Assembly: GCA_028753945.1 (NCBI GenBank)
Contig: JAPNXP010000002.1
Coordinates: 2,542,001-2,606,000, forward strand
Direction of reading: 5' to 3'
Length of the DNA: 64,000 nt
Source of the DNA: Hexactinellida sp. DTS-2022
Taxonomy: Eukaryota > Porifera > Hexactinellida
Position 1 is the stretch's first letter, and every line of letters starts with the position of its first letter. Under the pieces are notes generated by a model. That model was not told the origin of the DNA and made no database searches. It saw only the letters and a program-made list of their open reading frames with translations. This document shows, one piece after another, positions 47,666 to 63,300 of this stretch. A program made the position numbers and the translations under genes.

Positions 47666-49378
47666 GTGATTGGTGTTTCAGTGGCACTGTTAGGACACCT
47701 TTATGATAAATACATCATATCATCAAAACAAACTACTGGAAACGTCCTTAAGCCATTAATTTATAAATTTGGAAGTTTTGACAGTCATTGCACACAAAAT
47801 TTTGTTTTTCTCAATATTAGGCTCTTAAATGAATGTAAATTGAGTGAGTGGTGTTTCAGTGGCACTGTTAGGACACTTTTCATGATAAATACTTCATATC
47901 ATCAAATGAAACTACTAGAAACGTCCTTAAAAAAGAATTTATCAATTTGGGAGTTTTTGACAGTCATTGCTCACAAAAATTGCTTTTTCTCGTTATTAGG
48001 ATCTTAAATGAATGTTGATTGAGTTAGTGGAGTAACAGTGGCACTATTAGGACACTTTTGATGTTAATACTTCTTATCATCAAAAGAAACTACTGGAAAC
48101 GTCCTGAATCCATTAATCTATCAATTTGGGAGTTTTTGATAGTCATTGCACACAAGAATTGATTTTTCTCGATTGTTATGCTCTTAAATGAATGTTGATT
48201 GAGTTAGTGGTGTTTCAGTGGCACTGTGAGGACACATTTGATGATAAATATATCATATTAGCAAAAGAAACTACTGGTAACGTCCTGAAACCATCAATCT
48301 ATCAATTTGGGAGTTTTTGATTTTCATTGCACATAAAAATTGGTATTTCTCGTTATTAGGCTCTTAAATGAATGATGATTGAGTTAGTGGAGTTTCAGTG
48401 TCACTGTTAGGACACCTTTATGATAAATACATCATATCATCAAAACAAACTACTGGAAACGTGCTTAAGCCATTAATTTATAAATTTGGAAGTTTTGACA
48501 GTCATTGCACACAAAAATTGGTTTTTCTCGATATTAGGTTCTTAAATGAATGCAAATTGAGTGAATGGTGTTTCGGTGGCACTGTTAGGACACCTTTATG
48601 ATAAATACTTCTTATCATCAAACGAAACCACTGGAAACGTCCTTAAACCATTAATTTATCAATTTGGGTGTTTTTGAAAGTCAATGCACTCCAAAGTTGG
48701 TTTTTATCGATATTAGGCTCTGAAATGAATGGAAATTGAGTGAGTGGTGTTTCCGTGGCACTGATAGGACACCTTTGACGCTAAAACTTGATATCATCAA
48801 AAGAAACAACTGGAAACGTCCTTAAACCATTCATTTATCATTTTGGTAGTTTTTGACAGTCATTGCACACAAAAATTGGTTTTTCTCTATATTTGGCTTT
48901 TAAATGAATGTTGATTGAGTTAGTGGAGTTTCAGTGGCACTGTTAGGACACCTTTGATGATAAATACATTATATCATCAAAAGGAACAACTGGTAACGTC
49001 CGTAAACCATTCATTTATCATTTTAATAGTTTTTGACAGTCATTGCACACAAAAATTGGTTTTTCTCGTTATTTGGCTGTTAAATGAATGTTTATTGACT
49101 TAGTGGTGTTTTAGTGGCACTGTTAGGACACCTTTGTTGATAAATACTTCATATCATCAAAAGAAACATCTGGTAACGTCCGTAAACATTCATTTATCAT
49201 TTTGGAAATTTTTGACAGTCTTTGCCCCCAAAATTTTGTTTTTCTCAATATTAGGCTCTTAAATGAATGAAAATTGAGTGAGTGGTGTTTCAGTGGCACT
49301 GTTAGGACACTTTTCATGATAAATACTTCATATCATCAAATGAAACTACTAGAAACGTCCTTAAAAAATAATTTATCA

Positions 49379-52300
49379 ATTTGGGTGTTTTTGACAGTCA
49401 TTGCTCACAAAAATTGCTTTTTCTCGTTATTAGGATCTTAAATGAATGTTGATTGAGTTAGTGGAGTAACAGTGGCTCTATCAGGACACTTTTGATGTTA
49501 ATACTTCTTATCATCAAAAGAAACTACTGGAAACGTCCTGAATCCATTAATCTATCAATTTGGGAGTTTTTGATAGTCATTGCACACAAGAATTGGTTTT
49601 TCTCGTTATTAGTCTCTTAAATGAATGTAAATTGAGTGAATGGTCTTTCAGTGGCACTGATAGGACACCTTCGATGATGAATACTTCATATCATCAAAGG
49701 AAACAACTGAAAACATCATTAAACCTTAATTTATTAATTTGGTAGTTTTTGACAGTCATCGCACACAGAAATTGGTTTTTCTCGATATTAGGTTCTTAGA
49801 TGAATGTAAATTGAGTGAATGGTCTTTCAGTGGCACTTTGATAGGACACTTTGACGCTAAATACTTCATATCATCAAAAGGAACAACTGGAAACGTCCTA
49901 AAACCATTCATTTTTCATTTTGGTTGTTTTTGACAGTCATTGCACACAAAAATTGGTTTTTCTCGATTGTTAGGCTCTTAAATGAATGTTGATTGAGTTA
50001 GTGGTGTTTCAGTGGCACTGTGAGGACACATTTGATGATAAATATATCATATTAGCAAAAGAAACTACTGGTAACGTCCTGAAACCATCAATCTATCAAT
50101 TTGGGAGTTTTTGATTTTCATTGCACATAAAAATTGGTATTTCTCGTTATTAGGCTCTTAAATGAATGATGATTGAGTTAGTGGAGTTTCAGAATCACTG
50201 TTAGGACACCTTTATGATATATACATCATATCATCAAAACAAACTACTGGAAACGTCCTTAAGCCATTAATTTATAAATTTGGAAGTTTTGACAGTCATA
50301 TCACACAAAAATTGGTTTTTCTCGATATTAGGTTCTTAAATGAATGCAAATTGAGTGAATGGTCTTTCAGTGGCACTGTTAGGACACCTTTATGATAAAT
50401 ACTTCTTATCATCAAACGAAACCACTGGAAACGTCCTTAAACCATTAATTTATCAATTTGGGTGTTTTTGAAAGTCAATGCACTCCAAAGTTGGTTTTTA
50501 TCGATATTAGGCTCTGAAATGAATGGAAATTGAGTGAGTGGTGTCTCCGTGGCACTGATAGGACACCTTTGACGCTAAAACTTGATATCATCAAAAGAAA
50601 CAACTGGAAACGTCCTTAAACCATTCATTTATCATTTTGGTAGTTTTTGACAGTCATTGCACACAAAAATTGGTTTTTCTCTATATTTGGCTCTTAAATG
50701 AATGTTGATTGAGTTAGTGGAGTTTCAGTGGCTCTGTTAGGACACCTTTGATGATAAATACATTAAATCATCAAAAGGAACAACTGGTAACGTCCGTAAA
50801 CCATTCATTTATCATTTTGATAGTTTTTCACAGTCATTGCACACAAAAATTGGTTTTCTCGATTTTTGGCTCTTAAATGAATGTTGATTGAGTTAGTGGT
50901 GTTTGAGTGGCACTGTTAGGACACATTTGATGATAAATATATCATATCATCAAAAGAAACAACCGGTAACGTCCTGATACCATTAATCTATCAATTTGGG
51001 AGTTTTTGATTTTCATTGCACATAAAAATTGGTATTTCTCGTTATTAGGCTCTTAAATGAATGATGAATGAGTTAGTGGAGTTTCAGTGGCACTGTTAGG
51101 ACACTTTTGATGATAAATACATCATATCATCAAAAGAAACAAGTGGTAACGTCAGTAAACCATTCATTTATCTTTTTGGTAATTATTGACAGAAATTGCA
51201 CACAAAATTTGGTTTTTCTCGTTGGGCTAGTAAATGAATGTTGGTTGAGTTAGCGGTGTTTAGTGGCACTGTTAGGACACCTTTATTGATAAATACTTCA
51301 TATCATCAAAAGAAACATCTGGCAAACGTCCTTAAACCATTCATTGATAATTTTGGTAGTATTTGACAGTCATTGCACACTAAATTGGTTTTTCTCGTTA
51401 TTAGGCTCTTAAATGAATGTTGATTGAGTTAGTGGAGTTACAGTGGCTCAATTAGGACACTTTTGATGGTAATACATCATATCATCAAAAGAAACAACTG
51501 GAAACGTCCTGAATCCATTAATCAATCAATTTGGGAGTTTTTGATAGTCATTGAACACAAAAATTGGTTTTTCCCGTTATTAGGCTCTTAAATGAATGTT
51601 GATTGAGTTAGTGGTGTTTAGTGGCACCTTTAGGACACCTTTGTTGATAAATACTTTTTATAATCAAACGAAACAACTGGAAACGTCCTTAAACCATTAA
51701 TATATCAATTTGGGAGTTTTTGAAAGTCAATGCACTCCAAACTTGGTTTTACTCGTTATTGGGCTCTTAATTGAATGTAAATTGAGTGAGTGGTGTTTCA
51801 GTGGCACTGTTATGACAAATTTGATGATAAATATATCATTTGATCAAAAGAATCAACTGGTAACGTCCTGAAGCCATTAATCTATCAATTTGGGAGTTTT
51901 TGATAGTCATTGCACATAAAAATTGGTTTTTCTCGATATTTGGCTCGCAAATGAATGTTGATTGAGTTAGTGGTGTTTTAGTGGCACTCTTAGGACACAT
52001 TTGTTGATAAATACATCATATCATCATAAGAAACAACTGGTGACGCCCGTAAACCATTCATTTATCATTTTGATAGTTTTTAGCAGTCGTTGCTCACAAA
52101 AATTGCTTTTTCTCGTTATTAGGCACATAAATGAATGTTGATTGAGTTAGTGGTGTTTAGGGCACTGTTAGGACACTTTTGATGATAAATACTTCATATC
52201 ATCAAAAGAAACAACTGGTAACGCCCGTAAACCATTCATTTATCATTTTGATAGTTTTTGACAGTCATTGCACTCAAAAATTGCTTTTTCTCGTTATTAG

Positions 52301-55300
52301 GCACATAAATGAATGTTGATTGAGTTAGTGGTGTTTAGGGCACTGTTAGGACACTTTTGATGATAAATACTTCATATCATCAAAAGAAACAACTGGTAAC
52401 GCCCGTAAACCATTCATTTATCATTTTGATAGTTTTTGACAGTCATTGCACTCAAAAATTGCTTTTTCTCGTTATTAGGCTCATAAATGAATGTTGATTG
52501 ATTTAGTGGTGTTTTAGTGGCACTGTTGGGACACTTTTGATGATAAATACTTCATATCATCAAAAGAAACATCTGGTAAACGTCCTTAAACCATTCATTA
52601 ATTATTTTGGTAGTTTCTGACAGTTATTGCACACAAAAATTGCTTTTTCTCGTTATTAGGCTCTTAAATGAATGTTGATTCAGTTAGTGGTGTTTTAGTG
52701 GTACTGTTAGGAATTCTTTGTTGATAAATACTTCATATCATCAAAAGAAACAACTGGTGAACGTCCTTAAACTATTCATTAATAATTTTTGTAATTTTTG
52801 ACAGTCATTGCACACTAAATTGGTATTTCTTGTTATTAGTCTCTAAAATGAATGTAAATTGAGTGAATGGTGTCTCAGTGGCACTGTTAGGACACTTTTC
52901 ATGATAAATACTTCATATCATCAAATGAAACTACTAGAAACGTCCTTAAACAAAGAATTTATCAATTTGTGAGTTTTTGACAGTCATTGCTCACAAAAAT
53001 TGCTTTTTCTCGTTATTAGGCTCACAAATGAATGTTGATTGAGTTAGTGGAGTTTCAGTGGCACTGTTTGGACACCTTTGATGATAAATACTTCATATCA
53101 TCAAAAGAAACAACTGATAACGCCCGTAAACCATTCATTTCTCATTTTGATAGTTTTTCACAGTCATTGCACACAAAAATTGGTTTTTCTCGATTTTAGG
53201 GTCTTAAATGAATGTTGATTGAGTTAGTGGTGTTTGAGTGGCACTGTTAGGACACATTTGATGATAAATATATCATATCATCAAAAGAAACAACCGGTAA
53301 CGTCCTGATACCATTAATCTATCAATTTGGGTGTTTTTGACAGTCATTGCTCACAAAAATTGCTTTTTCTCGTTATTAGGATCTTAAATGAATGTTGATT
53401 GAGTTAGTGGAGTAACAGTGGCTCTATCAGGACACTTTTGATGTTAATACTTCTTATCATCAAAAGAAACTACTGGAAACGTCCTGAATCCATTAATCTA
53501 TCAATTTGGGAGTTTTTGATAGTCATTGCACACAAGAATTGGTTTTTCTCGTTATTAGTCTCTTAAATGAATGTAAATTGAGTGAATGGTCTTTCAGTGG
53601 CACTGATAGGACACCTTCGATGATAAATACTTCATATCATCAAAGGAAACAACTGAAAACATCATTAAACCTTAATTTATTAATTTGGTAGTTTTTGACA
53701 GTCATCGCACACAGAAATTGGTTTTTCTCGATATTAGGTTCTTAGATGAATGTAAATTGAGTGAATGGTCTTTCAGTGGCACTTTGATAGGACACTTTGA
53801 CGCTAAATACTTCATATCATCAAAAGGAACAACTGGAAACGTCCTAAAACCATTCATTTTTCATTTTGGTTGTTTTTGACAGTCATTGCACACAAAAATT
53901 GGTTTTTCTCGATTGTTAGGCTCTTAAATGAATGTTGATTGAGTTAGTGGTGTTTCAGTGGCACTGTGAGGACACATTTGATGATAAATATATCATATTA
54001 GCAAAAGAAACTACTGGTAACGTCCTGAAACCATCAATCTATCAATTTGGGAGTTTTTGATTTTCATTGCACATAAAAATTGGTATTTCTCGTTATTAGG
54101 CTCTTAAATGAATGATGATTGAGTTAGTGGAGTTTCAGAATCACTGTTAGGACACCTTTATGATATATACATCATATCATCAAAACAAACTACTGGAAAC
54201 GTCCTTAAGCCATTAATTTATAAATTTGGAAGTTTTGACAGTCATATCACACAAAAATTGGTTTTTCTCGATATTAGGTTCTTAAATGAATGCAAATTGA
54301 GTGAATGGTCTTTCAGTGGCACTGTTAGGACACCTTTATGATAAATACTTCTTATCATCAAACGAAACCACTGGAAACGTCCTTAAACCATTAATTTATC
54401 AATTTGGGTGTTTTTGAAAGTCAATGCACTCCAAAGTTGGTTTTTATCGATATTAGGCTCTGAAATGAATGGAAATTGAGTGAGTGGTGTCTCCGTGGCA
54501 CTGATAGGACACCTTTGACGCTAAAACTTGATATCATCAAAAGAAACAACTGGAAACGTCCTTAAACCATTCATTTATCATTTTGGTAGTTTTTGACAGT
54601 CATTGCACACAAAAATTGGTTTTTCTCTATATTTGGCTCTTAAATGAATGTTGATTGAGTTAGTGGAGTTTCAGTGGCTCTGTTAGGACACCTTTGATGA
54701 TAAATACATTAAATCATCAAAAGGAACAACTGGTAACGTCCGTAAACCATTCATTTATCATTTTGATAGTTTTTCACAGTCATTGCACACAAAAATTGGT
54801 TTTTCTCGATTTTTGGCTCTTAAATGAATGTTGATTGAGTTAGTGGTGTTTGAGTGGCACTGTTAGGACACATTTGATGATAAATATATCATATCATCAA
54901 AAGAAACAACCGGTAACGTCCTGATACCATTAATCTATCAATTTGGGAGTTTTTGATTTTCATTGCACATAAAAATTGGTATTTCTCGTTATTAGGCTCT
55001 TAAATGAATGATGAATGAGTTAGTGGAGTTTCAGTGGCACTGTTAGGACACTTTTGATGATAAATACATCATATCATCAAAAGAAACAAGTGGTAACGTC
55101 AGTAAACCATTCATTTATCTTTTTGGTAATTATTGACAGAAATTGCACACAAAATTTGGTTTTTCTCGTTGGGCTAGTAAATGAATGTTGGTTGAGTTAG
55201 CGGTGTTTAGTGGCACTGTTAGGACACATTTATTGATAAATACTTCATATCATCAAAAGAAACATCTGGCAAACGTCCTTAAACCATTCATTGATAATTT

Positions 55301-57272
55301 TGGTAGTATTTGACAGTCATTGCACACTAAATTGGTTTTTCTCGTTATTGGTCTCTTAAATGAATGTAAATTGAGTGAATTGGGTTTCAGTGGCATTGTT
55401 AGGAATCTTTTGATTATAAATCCCTCGTATCATCCAACGAAACAACTAGAAACGTCCTTAAAAAAGAAATTATCAATTTGGTAGTTTTTTACAGTCATTG
55501 CTCACAAAAATTGCTTTTTCTCGTTATTAGGCTCTTAAATGAATGTTGATTGAGTTAGTGGAGTTACAGTGGCTCAATTAGGACACTTTTGATGGTAATA
55601 CATCATATCATCAAAAGAAACAACTGGAAACGTCCTGAATCCATTAATCAATCAATTTGGGAGTTTTTGATAGTCATTGAACACAAAAATTGGTTTTTCC
55701 CGTTATTAGGCTCTTAAATGAATGTTGATTGAGTTAGTGGTGTTTAGTGGCACCTTTAGGACACCTTTGTTGATAAATACTTTTTATAATCAAACGAAAC
55801 AACTGGAAACGTCCTTAAACCATTAATATATCAATTTGGGAGTTTTTGAAAGTCAATGCACTCCAAACTTGGTTTTACTCGTTATTGGGCTCTTAATTGA
55901 ATGTAAATTGAGTGAGTGGTGTTTCAGTGGCACTGTTATGACAAATTTGATGATAAATATATCATTTGATCAAAAGAATCAACTGGTAACGTCCTGAAGC
56001 CATTAATCTATCAATTTGGGAGTTTTTGATAGTCATTGCACATAAAAATTGGTTTTTCTCGATATTTGGCTCGCAAATGAATGTTGATTGAGTTAGTGGT
56101 GTTTTAGTGGCACTCTTAGGACACATTTGTTAGTAAATACATCATATCATCATAAGAAACAACTGGTGACGCCCGTAAACCATTCATTTATCATTTTGAT
56201 AGTTTTTAGCAGTCGTTGCTCACAAAAATTGCTTTTTCTCGTTATTAGGCACATAAATGAATGTTGATTGAGTTAGTGGTGTTTAGGGCACTGTTAGGAC
56301 ACTTTTGATGATAAATACTTCATATCATCAAAAGAAACAACTGGTAACGCCCGTAAACCATTCATTTATCATTTTGATAGTTTTTGACAGTCATTGCACT
56401 CAAAAATTGCTTTTTCTCGTTATTAGGCTCATAAATGAATGTTGATTGATTTAGTGGTGTTTTAGTGGCACTGTTGGGACACTTTTGATGATAAATACTT
56501 CATATCATCAAAAGAAACATCTGGTAAACGTCCTTAAACCATTTATTAATTATTTTGGTAGTTTCTGACAGTTATTGCACACAAAAATTGCTTTTTCTCG
56601 TTATTAGGCTCTTAAATGAATGTTGATTCAGTTAGTGGTGTTTTAGTGGTACTGTTAGGAATTCTTTGTTGATAAATACTTCATATCATCAAAAGAAACA
56701 ACTGGTGAACGTCCTTAAACTATTCATTAATAATTTTTGTAATTTTTGACAGTCATTGCACACTAAATTGGTATTTCTTGTTATTAGTCTCTAAAATGAA
56801 TGTAAATTGAGTGAATGGTGTCTCAGTGGCACTGTTAGGACACTTTTCATGATAAATACTTCATATCATCAAATGAAACTACTAGAAACGTCCTTAAACA
56901 AAGAATTTATCAATTTGTGAGTTTTTGACAGTCATTGCTCACAAAAATTGCTTTTTCTCGTTATTAGGCTCACAAATGAATGTTGATTGAGTTAGTGGAG
57001 TTTCAGTGGCACTGTTTGGACACCTTTGATGATAAATACTTCATATCATCAAAAGAAACAACTGATAACGCCCGTAAACCATTCATTTCTCATTTTGATA
57101 GTTTTTCACAGTCATTGCACACAAAAATTGGTTTTTCTCGATTTTAGGGTCTTAAATGAATGTTGATTGAGTTAGTGGTGTTTGAGTGGCACTGTTAGGA
57201 CACATTTGATGATAAATATATCATATCATCAAAAGAAACAACCGGTAACGTCCTGATACCATTAATCTATCA
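49379..57272 (+). repeat. ~3,946-bp higher-order repeat (about 22 monomers), two copies
   Basis: TTGGGTGTTTTTGACAGTC opens the copies at about 49381 and 53327, and odd variants recur in order, for example GGCACTTTGATAGGACAC and TTTTCTCGTTGGGCTAG. The copies differ by whole monomers. Copy 1 has two successive AGGCACATAAATG monomers (about 52131 and 52301) where copy 2 has one. Copy 2 has a GAATTGGGTTTCAG monomer (about 55378) that copy 1 lacks. These offsets nearly cancel. Confidence 0.88.
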
Positions 57273-57385
57273 ATTTGGGAGTTTTTGATTTTCATTGCAC
57301 ATAAAAATTAGTATTTCTCGTTATTAGGCTCTTAAATGAATGATGAATGAGTTAGTGGAGTTTTAGTGGCACTGTTAGGACACCT

Positions 57386-60300
57386 TTGTTGAGAAATACT
57401 ATTTATAATCAGACGAAACAACTGGAAACGTCCTTAAACCATTATTATATCAATTTGGGAGTTTTTGAAAGTCAATGCACTCCAAACTTGGTTTTACTCG
57501 TTATTGGGCTCTTAATTGAATGTAAATTGAGTGAGTGGTGTTTCAGTGGCACTGTTAGGACACATTTGATGCTAAATACATCATATCATCATAAGAAACA
57601 ACTGGTAAAGTCCGTAAACCATTCATTTATCATTTTGATAGTTTTTGACAGTCATTGCACACAAAAATTGGTTTTTCTCGTTATTTGGCTGTTAAATGAA
57701 TGTTTATTGACTTAGTGGTGTTTTAGTGGCACTGTTAGGACACCTTTGTTGATAAATACTTCATATCATCAAAAGAAACATCTGGTAACGTCCGTAAACA
57801 TTCATTTATCATTTTGGAAATTTTTGACAGTCTTTGCCCCCAAAATTTTGTTTTTCTCAATATTAGGCTCTTAAATGAATGTAAATTGAGTGAGTTGTGT
57901 TTCAGTGGCACTGTTAGGACACTTTTCATGATAAATACTTCATATCATCAAATGAAACTACTAGAAACGTCCTTAAAAAAGAATTTATCAATTTGGGAGT
58001 TTTTGACAGTCATTGCTCACAAAAATTGCTTTTTCTCGTTATTAGGATCTTAAATGGATGTTGATTGAGTTAGTGGAGTAACAGTGGCACTATTAGGACA
58101 CTTTTGATGGTAATACATCTTATCATCAAGAAGAAACTACTGGAAACGTCCTGAATCCATTAATCTATCATTTTGGTTGTTTTTGACAGTCATTGCACAC
58201 AAAAATTGGTTTTTCTCGATTGTTAGGCTCTTAAATGAATGTTGATTGAGTTAGTGGTGTTTCAGTGGCACTGTGAGGACACATTTGATGATAAATATAT
58301 CATATTAGCAAAAGAAACTACTGGTAACGTCCTGAAACCATCAATCTATCAATTTGGGAGTTTTTGATTTTCATTGCACATAAAAATTGGTATTTCTCGT
58401 TATTAGGCTCTTAAATGAATGATGATTGAGTTAGTGGAGTTTCAGAATCACTGTTAGGACACCTTTATGATATATACATCATATCATCAAAACAAACTAC
58501 TGGAAACGTCCTTAAGCCATTAATTTATAAATTTGGAAGTTTTGACAGTCATATCACACAAAAATTGGTTTTTCTCGATATTAGGTTCTTAAATGAATGC
58601 AAATTGAGTGAATGGTGTTTCAGTGGCACTGTTAGGACACCTTTATGATAAATACTTCTTATCATCAAACGAAACCACTGGAAACGTCCTTAAACCATTA
58701 ATTTATCAATTTGGGTGTTTTTGAAAGTCAATGCACTCCAAAGTTGGTTTTTATCGATATTAGGCTCTGAAATGAATGGAAATTGAGTGAGTGGTGTCTC
58801 CGTGGCACTGATAGGACACCTTTGACGCTAAAACTTGATATCATCAAAAGAAACAACTGGAAACGTCCTTAAACCATTCATTTATCATTTTGGTAGTTTT
58901 TGACAGTCATTGCACACAAAAATTGGTTTTTCTCTATATTTGGCTCTTAAATGAATGTTGATTGAGTTAGTGGAGTTTCAGTGGCTCTGTTAGGACACCT
59001 TTGATGATAAATACATTAAATCATCAAAAGGAACAACTGGTAACGTCCGTAAACCATTCATTTATCATTTTGATAGTTTTTCACAGTCATTGCACACAAA
59101 AATTGGTTTTTCTCGATTTTTGGCTCTTAAATGAATGTTGATTGAGTTAGTGGTGTTTGAGTGGCACTGTTAGGACACATTTGATGATAAATATATCATA
59201 TCATCAAAAGAAACAACCGGTAACGTCCTGATACCATTAATCTATCAATTTGGGAGTTTTTGATTTTCATTGCACATAAAAATTGGTATTTCTCGTTATT
59301 AGGCTCTTAAATGAATGATGAATGAGTTAGTGGAGTTTCAGTGGCACTGTTAGGACACTTTTGATGATAAATACATCATATCATCAAAAGAAACAAGTGG
59401 TAACGTCAGTAAACCATTCATTTATCTTTTTGGTAATTATTGACAGAAATTGCACACAAAATTTGGTTTTTCTCGTTGGGCTAGTAAATGAATGTTGGTT
59501 GAGTTAGCGGTGTTTAGTGGCACTGTTAGGACACCTTTATTGATAAATACTTCATATCATCAAAAGAAACATCTGGCAAACGTCCTTAAACCATTCATTG
59601 ATAATTTTGGTAGTATTTGACAGTCATTGCACACTAAATTGGTTTTTCTCGTTATTGGTCTCTTAAATGAATGTAAATTGAGTGAATTGGGTTTCAGTGG
59701 CATTGTTAGGAATCTTTTGATTATAAATCCCTCGTATCATCCAACGAAACAACTAGAAACGTCCTTAAAAAAGAAATTATCAATTTTGTAGTTTTTTACA
59801 GTCATTGCTCACAAAAATTGCTTTTTCTCGTTATTAGGCTCTTAAATGAATGTTGATTGAGTTAGTGGAGTTACAGTGGCTCAATTAGGACACTTTTGAT
59901 GGTAATACATCATATCATCAAAAGAAACAACTGGAAACGTCCTGAATCCATTAATCAATCAATTTGGGAGTTTTTGATAGTCATTGAACACAAAAATTGG
60001 TTTTTCTCGTTATTAGGCTCTTAAATGAATGTTGATTGAGTTAGTGGTGTTTAGTGGCACCTTTAGGACACCTTTGTTGATAAATACTTTTTATAATCAA
60101 ACGAAACAACTGGAAACGTCCTTAAACCATTAATATATCAATTTGGGAGTTTTTGAAAGTCAATGCACTCCAAACTTGGTTTTACTCGTTATTGGGCTCT
60201 TAATTGAATGTAAATTGAGTGAGTGGTGTTTCAGTGGCACTGTTATGACAAATTTGATGATAAATATATCATTTGATCAAAAGAATCAACTGGTAACGTC

Positions 60301-63300
60301 CTGAAGCCATTAATCTATCAATTTGGGAGTTTTTGATAGTCATTGCACATAAAAATTGGTTTTTCTCGATATTTGGCTCGCAAATGAATGTTGATTGAGT
60401 TAGTGGAGTTTCAGTGGCTCTGTTAGGACACCTTTGATGATAAATACATTAAATCATCAAAAGGAACAACTGGTAACGTCCGTAAACCATTCATTTATCA
60501 TTTTGATAGTTTTTCACAGTCATTGCACACAAAAATTGGTTTTTCTCGATTTTTGGCTCTTAAATGAATGTTGATTGAGTTAGTGGTGTTTGAGTGGCAC
60601 TGTTAGGACACATTTGATGATAAATATATCATATCATCAAAAGAAACAACCGGTAACGTCCTGATACCATTAATCTATCAATTTGGGAGTTTTTGATTTT
60701 CATTGCACATAAAAATTGGTATTTCTCGTTATTAGGCTCTTAAATGAATGATGAATGAGTTAGTGGAGTTTCAGTGGCACTGTTAGGACACTTTTGATGA
60801 TAAATACATCATATCATCAAAAGAAACAAGTGGTAACGTCAGTAAACCATTCATTTATCTTTTTGGTAATTATTGACAGAAATTGCACACAAAATTTGGT
60901 TTTTCTCGTTGGGCTAGTAAATGAATGTTGGTTGAGTTAGCGGTGTTTAGTGGCACTGTTAGGACACCTTTATTGATAAATACTTCATATCATCAAAAGA
61001 AACATCTGGCAAACGTCCTTAAACCATTCATTGATAATTTTGGTAGTATTTGACAGTCATTGCACACTAAATTGGTTTTTCTCGTTATTGGTCTCTTAAA
61101 TGAATGTAAATTGAGTGAATTGGGTTTCAGTGGCATTGTTAGGAATCTTTTGATTATAAATCCCTCGTATCATCCAACGAAACAACTAGAAACGTCCTTA
61201 AAAAAGAAATTATCAATTTGGTAGTTTTTTACAGTCATTGCTCACAAAAATTGCTTTTTCTCGTTATTAGGCTCTTAAATGAATGTTGATTGAGTTAGTG
61301 GAGTTACAGTGGCTCAATTAGGACACTTTTGATGGTAATACATCATATCATCAAAAGAAACAACTGGAAACGTCCTGAATCCATTAATCAATCAATTTGG
61401 GAGTTTTTGATAGTCATTGAACACAAAAATTGGTTTTTCTCGTTATTAGGCTCTTAAATGAATGTTGATTGAGTTAGTGGTGTTTAGTGGCACCTTTAGG
61501 ACACCTTTGTTGATAAATACTTTTTATAATCAAACGAAACAACTGGAAACGTCCTTAAACCATTAATATATCAATTTGGGAGTTTTTGAAAGTCAATGCA
61601 CTCCAAACTTGGTTTTACTCGTTATTGGGCTCTTAATTGAATGTAAATTGAGTGAGTGGTGTTTCAGTGGCACTGTTATGACAAATTTGATGATAAATAT
61701 ATCATTTGATCAAAAGAATCAACTGGTAACGTCCTGAAGCCATTAATCTATCAATTTGGGAGTTTTTGATAGTCATTGCACATAAAAATTGGTTTTTCTC
61801 GATATTTGGCTCGCAAATGAATGTTGATTGAGTTAGTGGTGTTTAGTGGCACTCTTAGGACACATTTGTTGATAAATACATCATATCATCATAAGAAACA
61901 ACTGGTGACGCCCGTAAACCATTCATTTATCATTTTGATAGTTTTTAGCAGTCGTTGCTCACAAAAATTGCTTTTTCTCGTTATTAGGCACATAAATGAA
62001 TGTTGATTGAGTTAGTGGTGTTTAGGGCACTGTTAGGACACTTTTGATGATAAATACTTCATATCATCAAAAGAAACAACTGGTAACGCCCGTAAACCAT
62101 TCATTTATCATTTTGATAGTTTTTGACAGTCATTGCACTCAAAAATTGCTTTTTCTCGTTATTAGGCTCATAAATGAATGTTGATTGATTTAGTGGTGTT
62201 TTAGTGGCACTGTTGGGACACTTTTGATGATAAATACTTCATATCATCAAAAGAAACATCTGGTAAACGTCCTTAAACCATTCATTAATTATTTTGGTAG
62301 TTTCTGACAGTTATTGCACACAAAAATTGCTTTTTCTCGTTATTAGGCTCTTAAATGAATGTTGATTCAGTTAGTGGTGTTTTAGTGGTACTGTTAGGAA
62401 TTCTTTGTTGATAAATACTTCATATCATCAAAAGAAACAACTGGTGAACGTCCTTAAACTATTCATTAATAATTTTTGTAATTTTTGACAGTCATTGCAC
62501 ACTAAATTGGTATTTCTTGTTATTAGTCTCTAAAATGAATGTAAATTGAGTGAATGGTGTCTCAGTGGCACTGTTAGGACACTTTTCATGATAAATACTT
62601 CATATCATCAAATGAAACTACTAGAAACGTCCTTAAACAAAGAATTTATCAATTTGTGAGTTTTTGACAGTCATTGCTCACAAAAATTGCTTTTTCTCGT
62701 TATTAGGCTCACAAATGAATGTTGATTGAGTTAGTGGAGTTTCAGTGGCACTGTTTGGACACCTTTGATGATAAATACTTCATATCATCAAAAGAAACAA
62801 CTGATAACGCCCGTAAACCATTCATTTCTCATTTTGATAGTTTTTCACAGTCATTGCACACAAAAATTGGTTTTTCTCGATTTTAGGGTCTTAAATGAAT
62901 GTTGATTGAGTTAGTGGTGTTTGAGTGGCACTGTTAGGACACATTTGATGATAAATATATCATATCATCAAAAGAAACAACCGGTAACGTCCTGATACCA
63001 TTAATCTATCAATTTGGGAGTTTTTGATTTTCATTGCACATAAAAATTAGTATTTCTCGTTATTAGGCTCTTAAATGAATGATGAATGAGTTAGTGGAGT
63101 TTTAGTGGCACTGTTAGGACACCTTTGTTGATAAATACTATTTATAATCAAACGAAACAACTGGAAACGTCCTTAAACCATTATTATATCAATTTGGGAG
63201 TTTTTGAAAGTCAATGCACTCCAAACTTGGTTTTACTCGTTATTGGGCTCTTAATTGAATGTAAATTGAGTGAGTGGTGTTTCAGTGGCACTGTTAGGAC